Positions 27,628-35,575 of a stretch of 43,714 bases of DNA are shown here, in pieces. The stretch lies in NCBI GenBank assembly GCA_903870145.1, contig CAIQBO010000046.1, positions 1-43,714 on the forward strand. Reading direction: 5' to 3'. Source of the stretch: an uncultured Burkholderiales bacterium (GTDB taxonomy: Bacteria > Pseudomonadota > Gammaproteobacteria > Burkholderiales > Burkholderiaceae_C). The notes beneath the pieces are model-generated. The model saw only the letters and a list, made by a program, of their open reading frames with translations. It did not search any database and was not told the origin of the DNA. Position 1 is the stretch's first letter; every line of letters begins with the position of its first letter. A program made the position numbers and the translations under genes.

Positions 27628-28522
27628 ACGCAAAGCCCTCACGGGCACCGCCTTTGCCACTTTGTTGTTGATTGCCTTCATGATGGCGGGCAACCATGTG
27701 GCTGCCCGCTTTGCATTCAACAATGGGGTGGACGTGTTGACGGCGGTGAGCTTTCGCAGCGCCGTGACAGCCATCGTGCTGGCCCTGATTTTGTGGCAAC
27801 AAAAAGTGGCGCTGGCCACGCAGCCTAGGCACAAAAAGTTTTTGCTCATCATTGGCGCTTTGATTGCAGTGCAGAGTTTTTGTTTGTACTCGTCGGTGGC
27901 CCGTTTGCCTGTGGCTCTGGCCTTGCTGGGTTTCAACACCTACCCCTTGGCCACTGCATTTTGGGCGCGTGTGTTGTACCAGCACAAACCCGAGCGCTGG
28001 GTGATGTTGAGCATGCCAGTGATCTTGATCGGACTGGCGTTGGCGCTCGATGTGCTGGGCAGCGCTTCTGGGCTGGGCGCTGAGCAGCACTGGGGCCAGA
28101 TCGGCAGCGGTGTGGCTTTTGCGCTGGGTGCATCTATCACCTTTGGCTTGGCGCTGGTGTACACCCAGCACGAGGCCGCTGATTTGGACGGCCGCGTGCG
28201 CACTTTTTCAACCATGGGCTTGGTGGGCGTATTGGCCATCGCCGCGGCCATGAGCCAAGGCGGATTTCATCTGCCTCAAGCCAGCGCCGGCTGGTGGGGT
28301 TTGGGGATGCTGACATTTTTATACGGCACAGCATTCACCATCATGTTCACGGTCTTGCCGCGCTTGGGGGTGGTGGGCAACTCGGCCATCATGAATGTCG
28401 AGCCGGTGCTGGCCTTGATGCTGGCTTGGGTATTGCTTGGGCAGTCGGTTGCGCCCATTCAGTTGGTGGGGGCCTTGATTGTCGTGAGCACCGTGGTGGG
28501 CTTGGGTTTGCGCAAGCGCTAA
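27617..28522 (+). CDS. EamA/DMT-superfamily transporter
   Basis: The 301-residue protein has about ten hydrophobic helices and the EamA double repeat, including VSFRSAVTAIVLALIL and the second-half PVLALMLAWVLLGQ segment. It is an inner-membrane carrier for a small metabolite, perhaps an efflux system for an acid made by the preceding genes. The start at 27617 lies inside the ketopantoate-reductase-family gene (11-base overlap). Its stop overlaps the convergent rsmI by four bases. It is the last gene of the hpa-linked run. Confidence 0.9.
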   Translation: MTTERKALTGTAFATLLLIAFMMAGNHVAARFAFNNGVDVLTAVSFRSAVTAIVLALILWQQKVALATQPRHKKFLLIIGALIAVQSFCLYSSVARLPVALALLGFNTYPLATAFWARVLYQHKPERWVMLSMPVILIGLALALDVLGSASGLGAEQHWGQIGSGVAFALGASITFGLALVYTQHEAADLDGRVRTFSTMGLVGVLAIAAAMSQGGFHLPQASAGWWGLGMLTFLYGTAFTIMFTVLPRLGVVGNSAIMNVEPVLALMLAWVLLGQSVAPIQLVGALIVVSTVVGLGLRKR

Positions 28523-29466
28523 TCAAGGCCTTTTTTCAACAACAAGGCGGCGTCATACAACTTGTTGCGCGGTGTGCCGGAAATTTCAGCGGCCAGCTTC
28601 ACTGCGCTCTTCAGTGGCAACTCGGCCAGCAACAATTGCAAGGTGCGAAGCGACTGGGCGTCAACGCCCGATGCGTCTTGTGCGCTGGCTTTGTCTAAAG
28701 CATGCAGCACCAAGGCAAACTCTCCGCGCACGCGCTCTGGTTTTCCGCTCAACCAATGCGCAAAATTTTGCGCCTCCAGCGTGTGCAGGGTTTCAAATTG
28801 TTTGGTCAGTTCTCGGCCCACGGTCACGCGCCGCGCGCCCAGCACAGTCAAGGCCTGTGCCAAAGCTTCAATGCGGTGCGGCGCTTCCAAAATCACCACA
28901 GAGCGCGGCTCGTCGCACAAGGCTTGAACCGCTGCGCTGCGCTCACTGGCTTTGGAGGGCAGAAAACCTGCAAAAACAAATTCGCCATCGCCTTGCGCAC
29001 CGGCCGCACTTAAAACGGCGGTCACGCTGCTGGCCCCAGGCAAGGGCATCACGCGAAAGCCAGCGGCGGCCACGGCAGCCGCCAAGCGTGCGCCGGGGTC
29101 GCTGATGCACGGGGTGCCGGCATCGCTGACATAGGCCACGCGCTGGCCTTGTGCCAAGCGGGCGATGACTTGCTCTGCCGCTTGCGCCTCATTGTGTTGG
29201 TGCACCGCCAGCAGTTGAGCGCTGGGGCGATCTAAACCATAGGCACGCAGCAATTGCTGCGTGTGCCGCGTGTCCTCGCAGGCCACGGTGTCCACCTTTT
29301 CAATCACATACAAAGCGCGCAAAGTGATGTCGGCCAGGTTGCCGATAGGGGTGGCTACCACATACAGTGTGCTGGGCGGGTGCAACTGCGGGCCGACTGC
29401 CTCGCGGGCCGCTTGCAGGGCCTTGGCATACCCCGATGTGTTGGACGATTCAAAAGGCAAAGTCAA
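28519..29466 (-). CDS. rsmI: 16S rRNA (cytidine(1402)-2'-O)-methyltransferase
   Basis: RsmI methylates C1402 of 16S rRNA. The 315-residue protein has the tetrapyrrole-methylase-like fold with LYVVATPIGNLADITLRAL, CEDTRHTQQLL, VAYVSDAGTPCISDPG and LPGASSVTAVLSAAG. The start is TTG at 29466, supported by GAGGA six bases before it on the minus strand; there is no in-frame ATG near. The first base of this TTG pairs with the first base of the yraN ATG on the other strand. It is convergent with the DMT gene. Confidence 0.95.
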   Translation of the reverse strand: MTLPFESSNTSGYAKALQAAREAVGPQLHPPSTLYVVATPIGNLADITLRALYVIEKVDTVACEDTRHTQQLLRAYGLDRPSAQLLAVHQHNEAQAAEQVIARLAQGQRVAYVSDAGTPCISDPGARLAAAVAAAGFRVMPLPGASSVTAVLSAAGAQGDGEFVFAGFLPSKASERSAAVQALCDEPRSVVILEAPHRIEALAQALTVLGARRVTVGRELTKQFETLHTLEAQNFAHWLSGKPERVRGEFALVLHALDKASAQDASGVDAQSLRTLQLLLAELPLKSAVKLAAEISGTPRNKLYDAALLLKKGLD

Positions 29467-29849
29467 TGGAGATCCTCAAGAAAACAAACCCGAGCACCAA
29501 AGCGCGGGGCGATGCGGCCGAAGACGCAGCGCTTGCGTATTTGCAAGGCCAAGGCCTGCACCTGCTGCAGCGCAATTATCGGACGCCTGGGCGTGGTGGG
29601 GGTGAAATTGATTTGATTTTGCAAGAAACAGACGGCACGGTGGTGTTTGTCGAGGTGCGAAAGCGCACGGGCAGCCAGTTCGGTGGTGCTCTGGCCAGCG
29701 TCGGCCGTCTCAAACAGCGGCGCATTGTGTTCGCCGCGCGCTGGTACTTGATGCGTTGGCGCCGACTGCCCCCCGCGCGTTTTGACGTGGTGGGCTGGGA
29801 GGCACAGGGCATGGTTTGGCTCAAAGCCGCTTTCGAGGCATTCACTTAA
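29466..29849 (+). CDS. yraN: UPF0102 (YraN) nuclease-like protein
   Basis: YraN has the restriction-endonuclease-like fold. In the 127-residue protein the motif pattern GEIDLILQETDGTVVFVEVRKR contains the Glu-Asp-...-Glu-x-Lys/Arg core. The ATG at 29466 is preceded by AAGG. The gene is a conserved neighbour of rsmI, diaA and dolP in proteobacteria. Its cellular role is poorly known; recombination or DNA repair has been suggested for the family. Confidence 0.92.
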   Translation: MEILKKTNPSTKARGDAAEDAALAYLQGQGLHLLQRNYRTPGRGGGEIDLILQETDGTVVFVEVRKRTGSQFGGALASVGRLKQRRIVFAARWYLMRWRRLPPARFDVVGWEAQGMVWLKAAFEAFT

Positions 29850-29903
29850 TGCGCCTCGCCTGGCGCTTTCGTGGTGCTTTGCAGGCGGGTATCATCGGGC
29901 CAC

Positions 29904-30482
29904 ATGCTAGACCTTCGCATTCAACAACACTTTATCGACAGCGCCGACCTGCAATACCAAGCGGCTGAGCCTTTGGCCAAGCCGGTTGATGCGGGCGTGC
30001 AAGCGCTCATTGCATGCCTGACCAGTGGCGGCAAAGTCATGGCCTGCGGCTTGGGCGCGGCGGCGGCGTTTGCTCACTATTTTGCAGCCCTGTTTGTTGC
30101 CGGTTTTGAGCGCGAGCGGCCTGAATTGGCCGCGGTGGCTTTAAGTGCTGACAGTTTCACCGACGATGACCATGCTGGCTTGGCGCGCCAGGTTCGCGCT
30201 TTGGGCCAAGCCGGTGACCTGTTGTTGGTCTTAAGCGCCCATGGTCAAGAAGAAGGCCTGCTGCAGGCTGTGCAATCAGCGCACGAGCGCGACATGACCG
30301 TCATCGCCTTGACGGGAAAAGGCGGAGGAGCGCTTGCCAAAGCCCTGCGCGAAACCGATGTGCATGTGTGTATCCCCCATGACCGCGCCGCACGCGTTCG
30401 CGAAGTGCAACAATTGGTGCTGCACTGCTTATGCGATGGCGTGGACGCCCAACTGATGGGCGAACAAGAACCTCTTTCATGA
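29904..30482 (+). CDS. diaA: SIS-domain protein DiaA/GmhA-like
   Basis: The 192-residue protein has a sugar-isomerase (SIS) fold related to DiaA, the DnaA-binding initiation factor, and to phosphoheptose isomerase GmhA. Visible features are KVMACGLGAAAAFAHYFAALF, the GDLLLVLSAHGQEEGL phosphosugar-like loop and a C-terminal HCLCDGVDAQLMG. Position between yraN and the dolP-like gene favours DiaA. The start at 29904 is chosen over an upstream TTG. It precedes the BON gene by 19 bases. Confidence 0.87.
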   Translation: MLDLRIQQHFIDSADLQYQAAEPLAKPVDAGVQALIACLTSGGKVMACGLGAAAAFAHYFAALFVAGFERERPELAAVALSADSFTDDDHAGLARQVRALGQAGDLLLVLSAHGQEEGLLQAVQSAHERDMTVIALTGKGGGALAKALRETDVHVCIPHDRAARVREVQQLVLHCLCDGVDAQLMGEQEPLS

Positions 30483-30501
30483 AACTCAAAAGGACTTATC
30501 T

Positions 30502-31152
30502 GTGAAACACAATCTTCAAAGTCTCTTGTTGTCTGGTTTGACGGCAGCCACCTTGTTTGCCAGTTTGTCAGCATGCGCCCCCTTGATCGTGGGCGGCGCC
30601 GTGATGAGCAGCCTGGTCGCGATCGATCGGCGTACCACAGGCATTCAACTCGAGGACGAAGGCATCGAATTGCGCACGGCGCAAGGCCTTCGGCAAAATT
30701 TGGGAGACTCTGCGCATGTCAACGTCACCAGTTACAACCGCATGGTTTTATTGACAGGAGAAGTGGGCAACGCCGCTGATCGCGATCGCGCTGAAAAAAT
30801 GGCGCAGAGTCAAGAAAACGTCAAGTCAGTGGTCAACGACTTGGTCATCGAGCCGGTCAGCTCTTATACCCAGCGATCCAAAGACATCATCACCACCGGG
30901 CAGATCAGGGCCTTGCTGGTGGACGCCAAAGACTTGCAGTCCAACGCGTTCAAAATCGTGACCGAGCGAGGCGTGGTTTATTTGATGGGCCGCGTGACGG
31001 CGCGTGAAGCACAAAGAGCCACCGAAATTGCACGCAGCGGCAGTGTCAGTGCCGTGACCAAGGTGGTGCGCGTGTTTGAAACCATCACCGATGAAGAGTT
31101 AAAACGCATCAGCGCGCAACCTTTATCGCCCCAGGCGCAACCTAAAAGCTAA
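30502..31152 (+). CDS. dolP: BON-domain outer-membrane lipoprotein (DolP/YraP-like)
   Basis: DolP is a two-BON-domain lipoprotein that protects outer-membrane integrity. The 216-residue product starts at a GTG and has a signal peptide with lipobox LSAC (lipid-modified Cys at about 25). Two BON domains follow, about 65-120 and 130-190, with the IELRTAQGLRQNL and ALLVDAKDLQSNAFKIVTERGVVYLMGRV patterns. The rsmI-yraN-diaA-dolP neighbourhood matches that of E. coli except that lpoA is missing from it. Confidence 0.9.
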   Translation: MKHNLQSLLLSGLTAATLFASLSACAPLIVGGAVMSSLVAIDRRTTGIQLEDEGIELRTAQGLRQNLGDSAHVNVTSYNRMVLLTGEVGNAADRDRAEKMAQSQENVKSVVNDLVIEPVSSYTQRSKDIITTGQIRALLVDAKDLQSNAFKIVTERGVVYLMGRVTAREAQRATEIARSGSVSAVTKVVRVFETITDEELKRISAQPLSPQAQPKS

Positions 31153-31185
31153 AGCAGTTTTTTTAGCGCTGGTGCGGGCACCTCA

Positions 31186-32100
31186 TCAGCGCAAGCGTTT
31201 GATCAAACTCGAGGTGTCCCAGCGCTGGCCGCCCATTTGCTGCACATCGGCATAAAACTGATCGACCAAGGCCGTCACGGGCAGGCGGGCGCCATTGCGA
31301 TTGGCCTCGTCCATCACCAGGCCCAAGTCTTTGCGCATCCAGTCCACGGCAAAACCGAAGTCAAACTTGTCGGCCACCATGGTTTTGCCGCGGTTGTCGA
31401 GTTGCCAACTTTGGGCTGCGCCTTTGCCAATCACATCGAGCACCAAGTTCATGTCCAGGCCCGCTTTGTCGCCAAATGCAATGGCCTCTGACAGGCCTTG
31501 TACCAAGCCGGCAATGCACACTTGGTTGACCATTTTGGTCAGCTGCCCGGTGCCGCACGCCCCCATCAGCGTGAAGGCTCTGGAAAACGCCATGGCCACA
31601 GGCTTGACGATGTCAAAGGCTGCCGCGTCTGCGCCGCACATCACCGTGAGCAAGCCGTTTTGCGCGCCGCCTTGGCCGCCTGATACGGGCGCGTCCAAAA
31701 AGGCCAGCCCCAAAGTTTTGGCTGTTGCGTAAAGCTCGCGCGCCACATTGGCCGAAGCAGTGGTGTGGTCGACAAAAATAGCGCCTTTTTTCATGCCTGC
31801 GAACGCGCCATCGGGGCCCAGCACCACGGCGCGCAAATCCGCGTCATTGCCAACGCAGCAAAACACGATGTCGGCGTTGTGCGCCGCCTCGCGTGGCGTG
31901 GCGGCCTGCGCGGGTTGCAAGGTGTCAGAGAACTCTTGGCACCAAGCAGTCGCTTTGGCGGCGCTTCGGTTGTAAACCGTCACACGATGGCCGGCCCTGG
32001 CCAAATGGCCAGCCATGGGCAAGCCCATCACGCCCATGCCTAGAAAAGCCACGCGTTGTGGGGGGGTGGACTCGTATGTTTTGGGGTTCAGGCTGCTCAT
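31186..32100 (-). CDS. 3-hydroxyisobutyrate dehydrogenase-family oxidoreductase
   Basis: The protein (304 residues from Met at 32100) is a beta-hydroxyacid dehydrogenase with the N-terminal NAD(P) motif FLGMGVMGLPMAGHL, the DAPVSGGQGGAQNGLLTVM substrate-loop signature and the catalytic-lysine segment GTGQLTKMVNQVCIAG. Members act on 3-hydroxyisobutyrate, tartronate semialdehyde (GarR/GlxR) or gamma-hydroxybutyrate, and the substrate is not resolved here. A longer in-frame start at 32151 is possible. It is convergent with the dolP-like gene. Confidence 0.9.
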   Translation of the reverse strand: MSSLNPKTYESTPPQRVAFLGMGVMGLPMAGHLARAGHRVTVYNRSAAKATAWCQEFSDTLQPAQAATPREAAHNADIVFCCVGNDADLRAVVLGPDGAFAGMKKGAIFVDHTTASANVARELYATAKTLGLAFLDAPVSGGQGGAQNGLLTVMCGADAAAFDIVKPVAMAFSRAFTLMGACGTGQLTKMVNQVCIAGLVQGLSEAIAFGDKAGLDMNLVLDVIGKGAAQSWQLDNRGKTMVADKFDFGFAVDWMRKDLGLVMDEANRNGARLPVTALVDQFYADVQQMGGQRWDTSSLIKRLR

Positions 32101-32164
32101 GTTCAAAAGTTCATGGTGGGGGTGATAAATTCTGCTGCCAAATGGCTGCATCAGACTGCGTAAT

Positions 32165-33232
32165 TTAGCAGGCTGCTGGATTTGGCGTCAGCGTGAGGTT
32201 TTGCGGGTATCTGGCATAGCGCTGCAAGGTGGCCCTTGAAATTTGCGAACGCTCCAACAAGGCATGCAAACTTTGGTCCAGCGTTTGCATGCCAAAGGCT
32301 TGCCCTGTTTGGATGGCGGAATACAGTTGACTGACTTTGCCCTCGCGTATCAGGTTGCGAACTGCTGGCGTTCCCACCATGATTTCATGCGCCGCAACCC
32401 GCCCAGAGCCAGATGAGTCAGGGCACAAGGTTTGTGCCAAAACCGCCACCATGGTTTGTGCAAACAAGGACCGCACGCCTTCTTTTTCACCGGGTGGGAA
32501 AGCGTCTACCAAACGGTCCACCGCTTGAGGTGCGCTTTCGGTGTGCAAGGTGGCCAAAACCAAATGACCCGTTTCGGCGGCGGTCAAGGCCAGCCGGATG
32601 GTGGCCAAGTCGCGCAGTTCGCCGACCATGATCACATCGGGATCTTCGCGCAAGCCCGCGCGCAAGCCTGATTCGAAATCAGGCGTGTCGCGGCCCACTT
32701 CTCGCTGCTGCACCAGGCATTGCGCAGGTGTGTGGACAAACTCGATCGGGTCTTCGAGTGTCAAAATGTGGGCGCGCCGGTGCTGGTTGATGTGCTGCAA
32801 CAAGGCTGCCAGCAGGGTCGATTTGCCGCAACCCGTGGGCCCTGTGATCAGCAGCAAGCCGTGTGTTTTTTCGGCCCATTCGCTGACAGCTTCCGGTGCG
32901 TGCAGCTGCGCCAAACTGGGCACTTCGCTTGCAATGCTGCGCAAGGCCATGGACGCACCCCGCTGCTGCACAAAAGCGTTGACTCGAAAGCGGCCAAGGC
33001 CGGCCAGCTCCAGCGCAAAGTCCAGATTGCGATGCGTCCCCCACGCTGCGTGCAAGGCTTGTGGCGCCCATTGCAAAAGGCTGCTTTCAATTTGCTCCGA
33101 ACTCAAGACTGGCGTCTGCGCAAGCGGCCACAGCTCGCCGCGCACACGCACCCAAGGGGGCATGCCAGCCGACAGGTGCAAGTCAGAGGCCTGGCAGGCT
33201 GTGGCGGCTTCGAGCAAATGCAGCAAGGCCAC
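32165..33232 (-). CDS. pilT: PilT-like type IV pilus retraction ATPase
   Basis: This secretion-superfamily ATPase would drive pilus retraction and twitching. The 355-residue protein has the N-terminal SDLHLSAGMPPWVRVRGEL domain, Walker A GPTGCGKST (131-139), the Asp box LEDPIEFVH, the DVIMVGELRDLATIRLALTAAETGHLV Walker B/His box, and an AVRNLIREGKVSQLYSAIQTG element close to the PilT C-terminal motif. The start is a GTG at 33232 with GAGGA six bases upstream. It is divergent from yggS with a 47-base gap. A pilU partner is not adjacent. Confidence 0.9.
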   Translation of the reverse strand: MALLHLLEAATACQASDLHLSAGMPPWVRVRGELWPLAQTPVLSSEQIESSLLQWAPQALHAAWGTHRNLDFALELAGLGRFRVNAFVQQRGASMALRSIASEVPSLAQLHAPEAVSEWAEKTHGLLLITGPTGCGKSTLLAALLQHINQHRRAHILTLEDPIEFVHTPAQCLVQQREVGRDTPDFESGLRAGLREDPDVIMVGELRDLATIRLALTAAETGHLVLATLHTESAPQAVDRLVDAFPPGEKEGVRSLFAQTMVAVLAQTLCPDSSGSGRVAAHEIMVGTPAVRNLIREGKVSQLYSAIQTGQAFGMQTLDQSLHALLERSQISRATLQRYARYPQNLTLTPNPAAC

Positions 33233-33279
33233 AGGCGTTCCTCAGGTTCAAAGTGGGTTTGGTAAGCTTGGCTGAAATT

Positions 33280-33960
33280 ATGCAGACCATTGCCGAAAAT
33301 TTAAACCAGGTCCATGCGCGCATGCAAGCGGCTTGCACGGCTTGCGGCCGCGCGCCAGGCAGTGTGAAATTGTTGGCAGTGTCTAAAACCATGCCGGCCG
33401 ATGCGCTTCGCCAAGCGCATGCAGCGGGGCAAATGGCGTTTGGTGAAAACTACATTCAAGAGGCAGTCGACAAGATGCGCTCATTGGCAGATTTGCCCTT
33501 GGAGTGGCATTGCATCGGCCCCATTCAAAGCAATAAAAGCAAACTCGTGGCCGAAAATTTTGCGTGGGTGCACAGCATAGACCGCTTGAAAATTGCCCAG
33601 CGTTTGGCCCAGCAGCGGCCAGCAAACTTGCCTCCTTTGCAAGTGTGTTTGCAAGTCAATGTAGACGGGGGAAACAACAAAGCAGGCATCGCCCCTTCTG
33701 AACTCTTGGCTTTGGCGCGTGCTGTGTCCGTCCTGCCGCAACTTCGTTTGCGCGGGCTCATGACCTTGCCCGAGCCTGCTGCAGATTTTGCAACCGCTTG
33801 CGCGGTGCACAGGCAAGCCCGCTTGTTGTTTGAAAGCCTTCAGGCTGAAGGCTTTGAGGTGGACACTTTGTCCATGGGCATGACGGCCGATTTGGAAGCT
33901 GCAGTGCAAGAAGGCAGCACCCTGCTGCGCGTGGGCACAGCTATTTTTGGAGCGCGATGA
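33280..33960 (+). CDS. yggS: PLP homeostasis protein YggS
   Basis: YggS/PROSC proteins bind pyridoxal 5'-phosphate and help keep its levels balanced. The 226-residue barrel protein has the PLP lysine at K36 (LLAVSKTMPAD), FGENYIQEAVDKM, EWHCIGPIQSNKSK, LQVNVDGGNNKAG and the C-terminal LSMGMTADLEAAVQEGSTLLRVGTAIFG. The ATG at 33280 is chosen over an upstream extension into the pilT region. The pilT-yggS neighbourhood is conserved in proteobacteria. Confidence 0.95.
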   Translation: MQTIAENLNQVHARMQAACTACGRAPGSVKLLAVSKTMPADALRQAHAAGQMAFGENYIQEAVDKMRSLADLPLEWHCIGPIQSNKSKLVAENFAWVHSIDRLKIAQRLAQQRPANLPPLQVCLQVNVDGGNNKAGIAPSELLALARAVSVLPQLRLRGLMTLPEPAADFATACAVHRQARLLFESLQAEGFEVDTLSMGMTADLEAAVQEGSTLLRVGTAIFGAR

Positions 33961-34021
33961 AAGCGCTTCAAAGCACTTTCAAAGCACCACCAAAACACCA
34001 GAAAAGTGATGTCAAGCTGAC

Positions 34022-35518
34022 TTAAAAACGCGGCAAATCCGGATGAGAAATTTTCCCGCCGCGCACCAGCATCTTGCCGTATTCGGCGCAGCGGTTGTGC
34101 GTTGGAATTACCTTGCCGGGGTTGAGCAAACCCTGCGGGTCAAAAGCCTTTTTCAAAGCCAACATTTGTGCATTTTCTTGAGCTGAAAACTGCACACACA
34201 TGCTGTTGAGTTTCTCAATGCCCACACCGTGTTCGCCCGTGATGGTGCCGCCCATGGCCACACTCGTCTCCAAAATATCGGCACCAAACAATTCACAGCG
34301 GTGCAACTGATCGGGGTCGTTGGCATCAAACAAAATCAAGGGATGCAAATTGCCGTCCCCCGCATGAAACACGTTGGCGCAACGCAGTTGGTATTTCTTT
34401 TCCATCTCCGCAATGGCCAGTAAAATGTCAGCCAAGCGTTTGCGCGGAATGGTCGAGTCCATGCACATGTAATCGGGGCTGATGCGCCCTGAAGCGGGGA
34501 ACGCGTTTTTACGCCCGCTCCAAAAACGCAGGCGCTCAGCTTCGTCGCGGCTGACCGCAATCGCTGTAGCGCCGTGGCGTTGCAATACGTCACTCATGCG
34601 GCCAATTTCTTCGGCCACCTCTTCGGGCGTGCCGTCACTCTCGCACAGCAAAATGGCCTGTGCAGTCAAGTCGTAGCCGGCGTGCACGAAGTCTTCCACC
34701 GCTGCCGTCATGGGTTTGTCCATCATCTCTAAGCCGGCCGGAATGATGCCCGCTGCAATCACGGCTGCCACGGCGTCGCCAGCTTTGCGGATATCGTCAA
34801 AACTGGCCATGATGCAACGCGCCAACTGGGGCTTGGGCACCAGTTTGACCGTGACTTGCGTGGCCACGGCCAGCATGCCCTCACTGCCCACAAAGACCGA
34901 CAGCAAATCCAAGCCCGAAGTGTCCAGCGCTTGGCTGCCAAAGCAAATCGCATCGCCCTCGACGGTGAAGCCTTGGACTTGCAACACATTGTGCAAAGTC
35001 AGGCCGTATTTGAGGCAATGCACACCGCCAGAATTCTCGGCCACATTGCCGCCAATGGTGCAAGCAATTTGGCTCGAAGGGTCGGGCGCGTAATACAAGC
35101 CAAATGGCGCTGCGGCTTCCGAGATGGCCAAGTTGCGCACCCCGCACTCCACCACAGCCGTTCTGGCAATGGGGTCGACTTTGACGATCTGGTTGAACTT
35201 GGCCATCGACAGCGTGACCCCCAACGCGTTGGGCAAGGCGCCGCCCGACAAGCCTGTGCCAGCACCGCGAGCCACCACCGGCACTTCCAAGCCATGGCAC
35301 ACCTGCAGCACGGCTTGCACTTGTTTTTGTGTTTCAGGCAAAGCCACCACCAAGGGGCGCTGGCGATAAGCTGTCAAACCGTCGCACTCGTAGGGCGTGA
35401 CATCTTCGGTGTTGTAGAGCAAGGCATGCGCGGGCAATACTTTGGCCAACGCCTTGACCACTTGACTTTGACGGAGCGCACGCGTTGGCGCGTCTATTTC
35501 AGCTGCTGTGTTCATCAT
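34022..35518 (-). CDS. glcD: FAD-linked oxidase, glycolate oxidase GlcD-like
   Basis: The 498-residue protein matches the FAD-binding subunit of glycolate oxidase in length and sequence: VPVVARGAGTGLSGGA (FAD phosphate loop), CTIGGNVAENSGGVHCLKYG, a VFHAGDGNLHPLILFD substrate/metal motif and the C-terminal FDPQGLLNPGK. No glcE or glcF gene is near: yggS lies downstream (convergent) and the secretion operon upstream (divergent). It could therefore act with partners elsewhere or be a D-lactate/D-2-hydroxyacid dehydrogenase. Confidence 0.88.
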   Translation of the reverse strand: MMNTAAEIDAPTRALRQSQVVKALAKVLPAHALLYNTEDVTPYECDGLTAYRQRPLVVALPETQKQVQAVLQVCHGLEVPVVARGAGTGLSGGALPNALGVTLSMAKFNQIVKVDPIARTAVVECGVRNLAISEAAAPFGLYYAPDPSSQIACTIGGNVAENSGGVHCLKYGLTLHNVLQVQGFTVEGDAICFGSQALDTSGLDLLSVFVGSEGMLAVATQVTVKLVPKPQLARCIMASFDDIRKAGDAVAAVIAAGIIPAGLEMMDKPMTAAVEDFVHAGYDLTAQAILLCESDGTPEEVAEEIGRMSDVLQRHGATAIAVSRDEAERLRFWSGRKNAFPASGRISPDYMCMDSTIPRKRLADILLAIAEMEKKYQLRCANVFHAGDGNLHPLILFDANDPDQLHRCELFGADILETSVAMGGTITGEHGVGIEKLNSMCVQFSAQENAQMLALKKAFDPQGLLNPGKVIPTHNRCAEYGKMLVRGGKISHPDLPRF

Positions 35519-35575
35519 GGCCCTTATTGTGGCAGGGTGTGACAGGGGGGTGCCTCTTTATGGCGATAATTGTGC

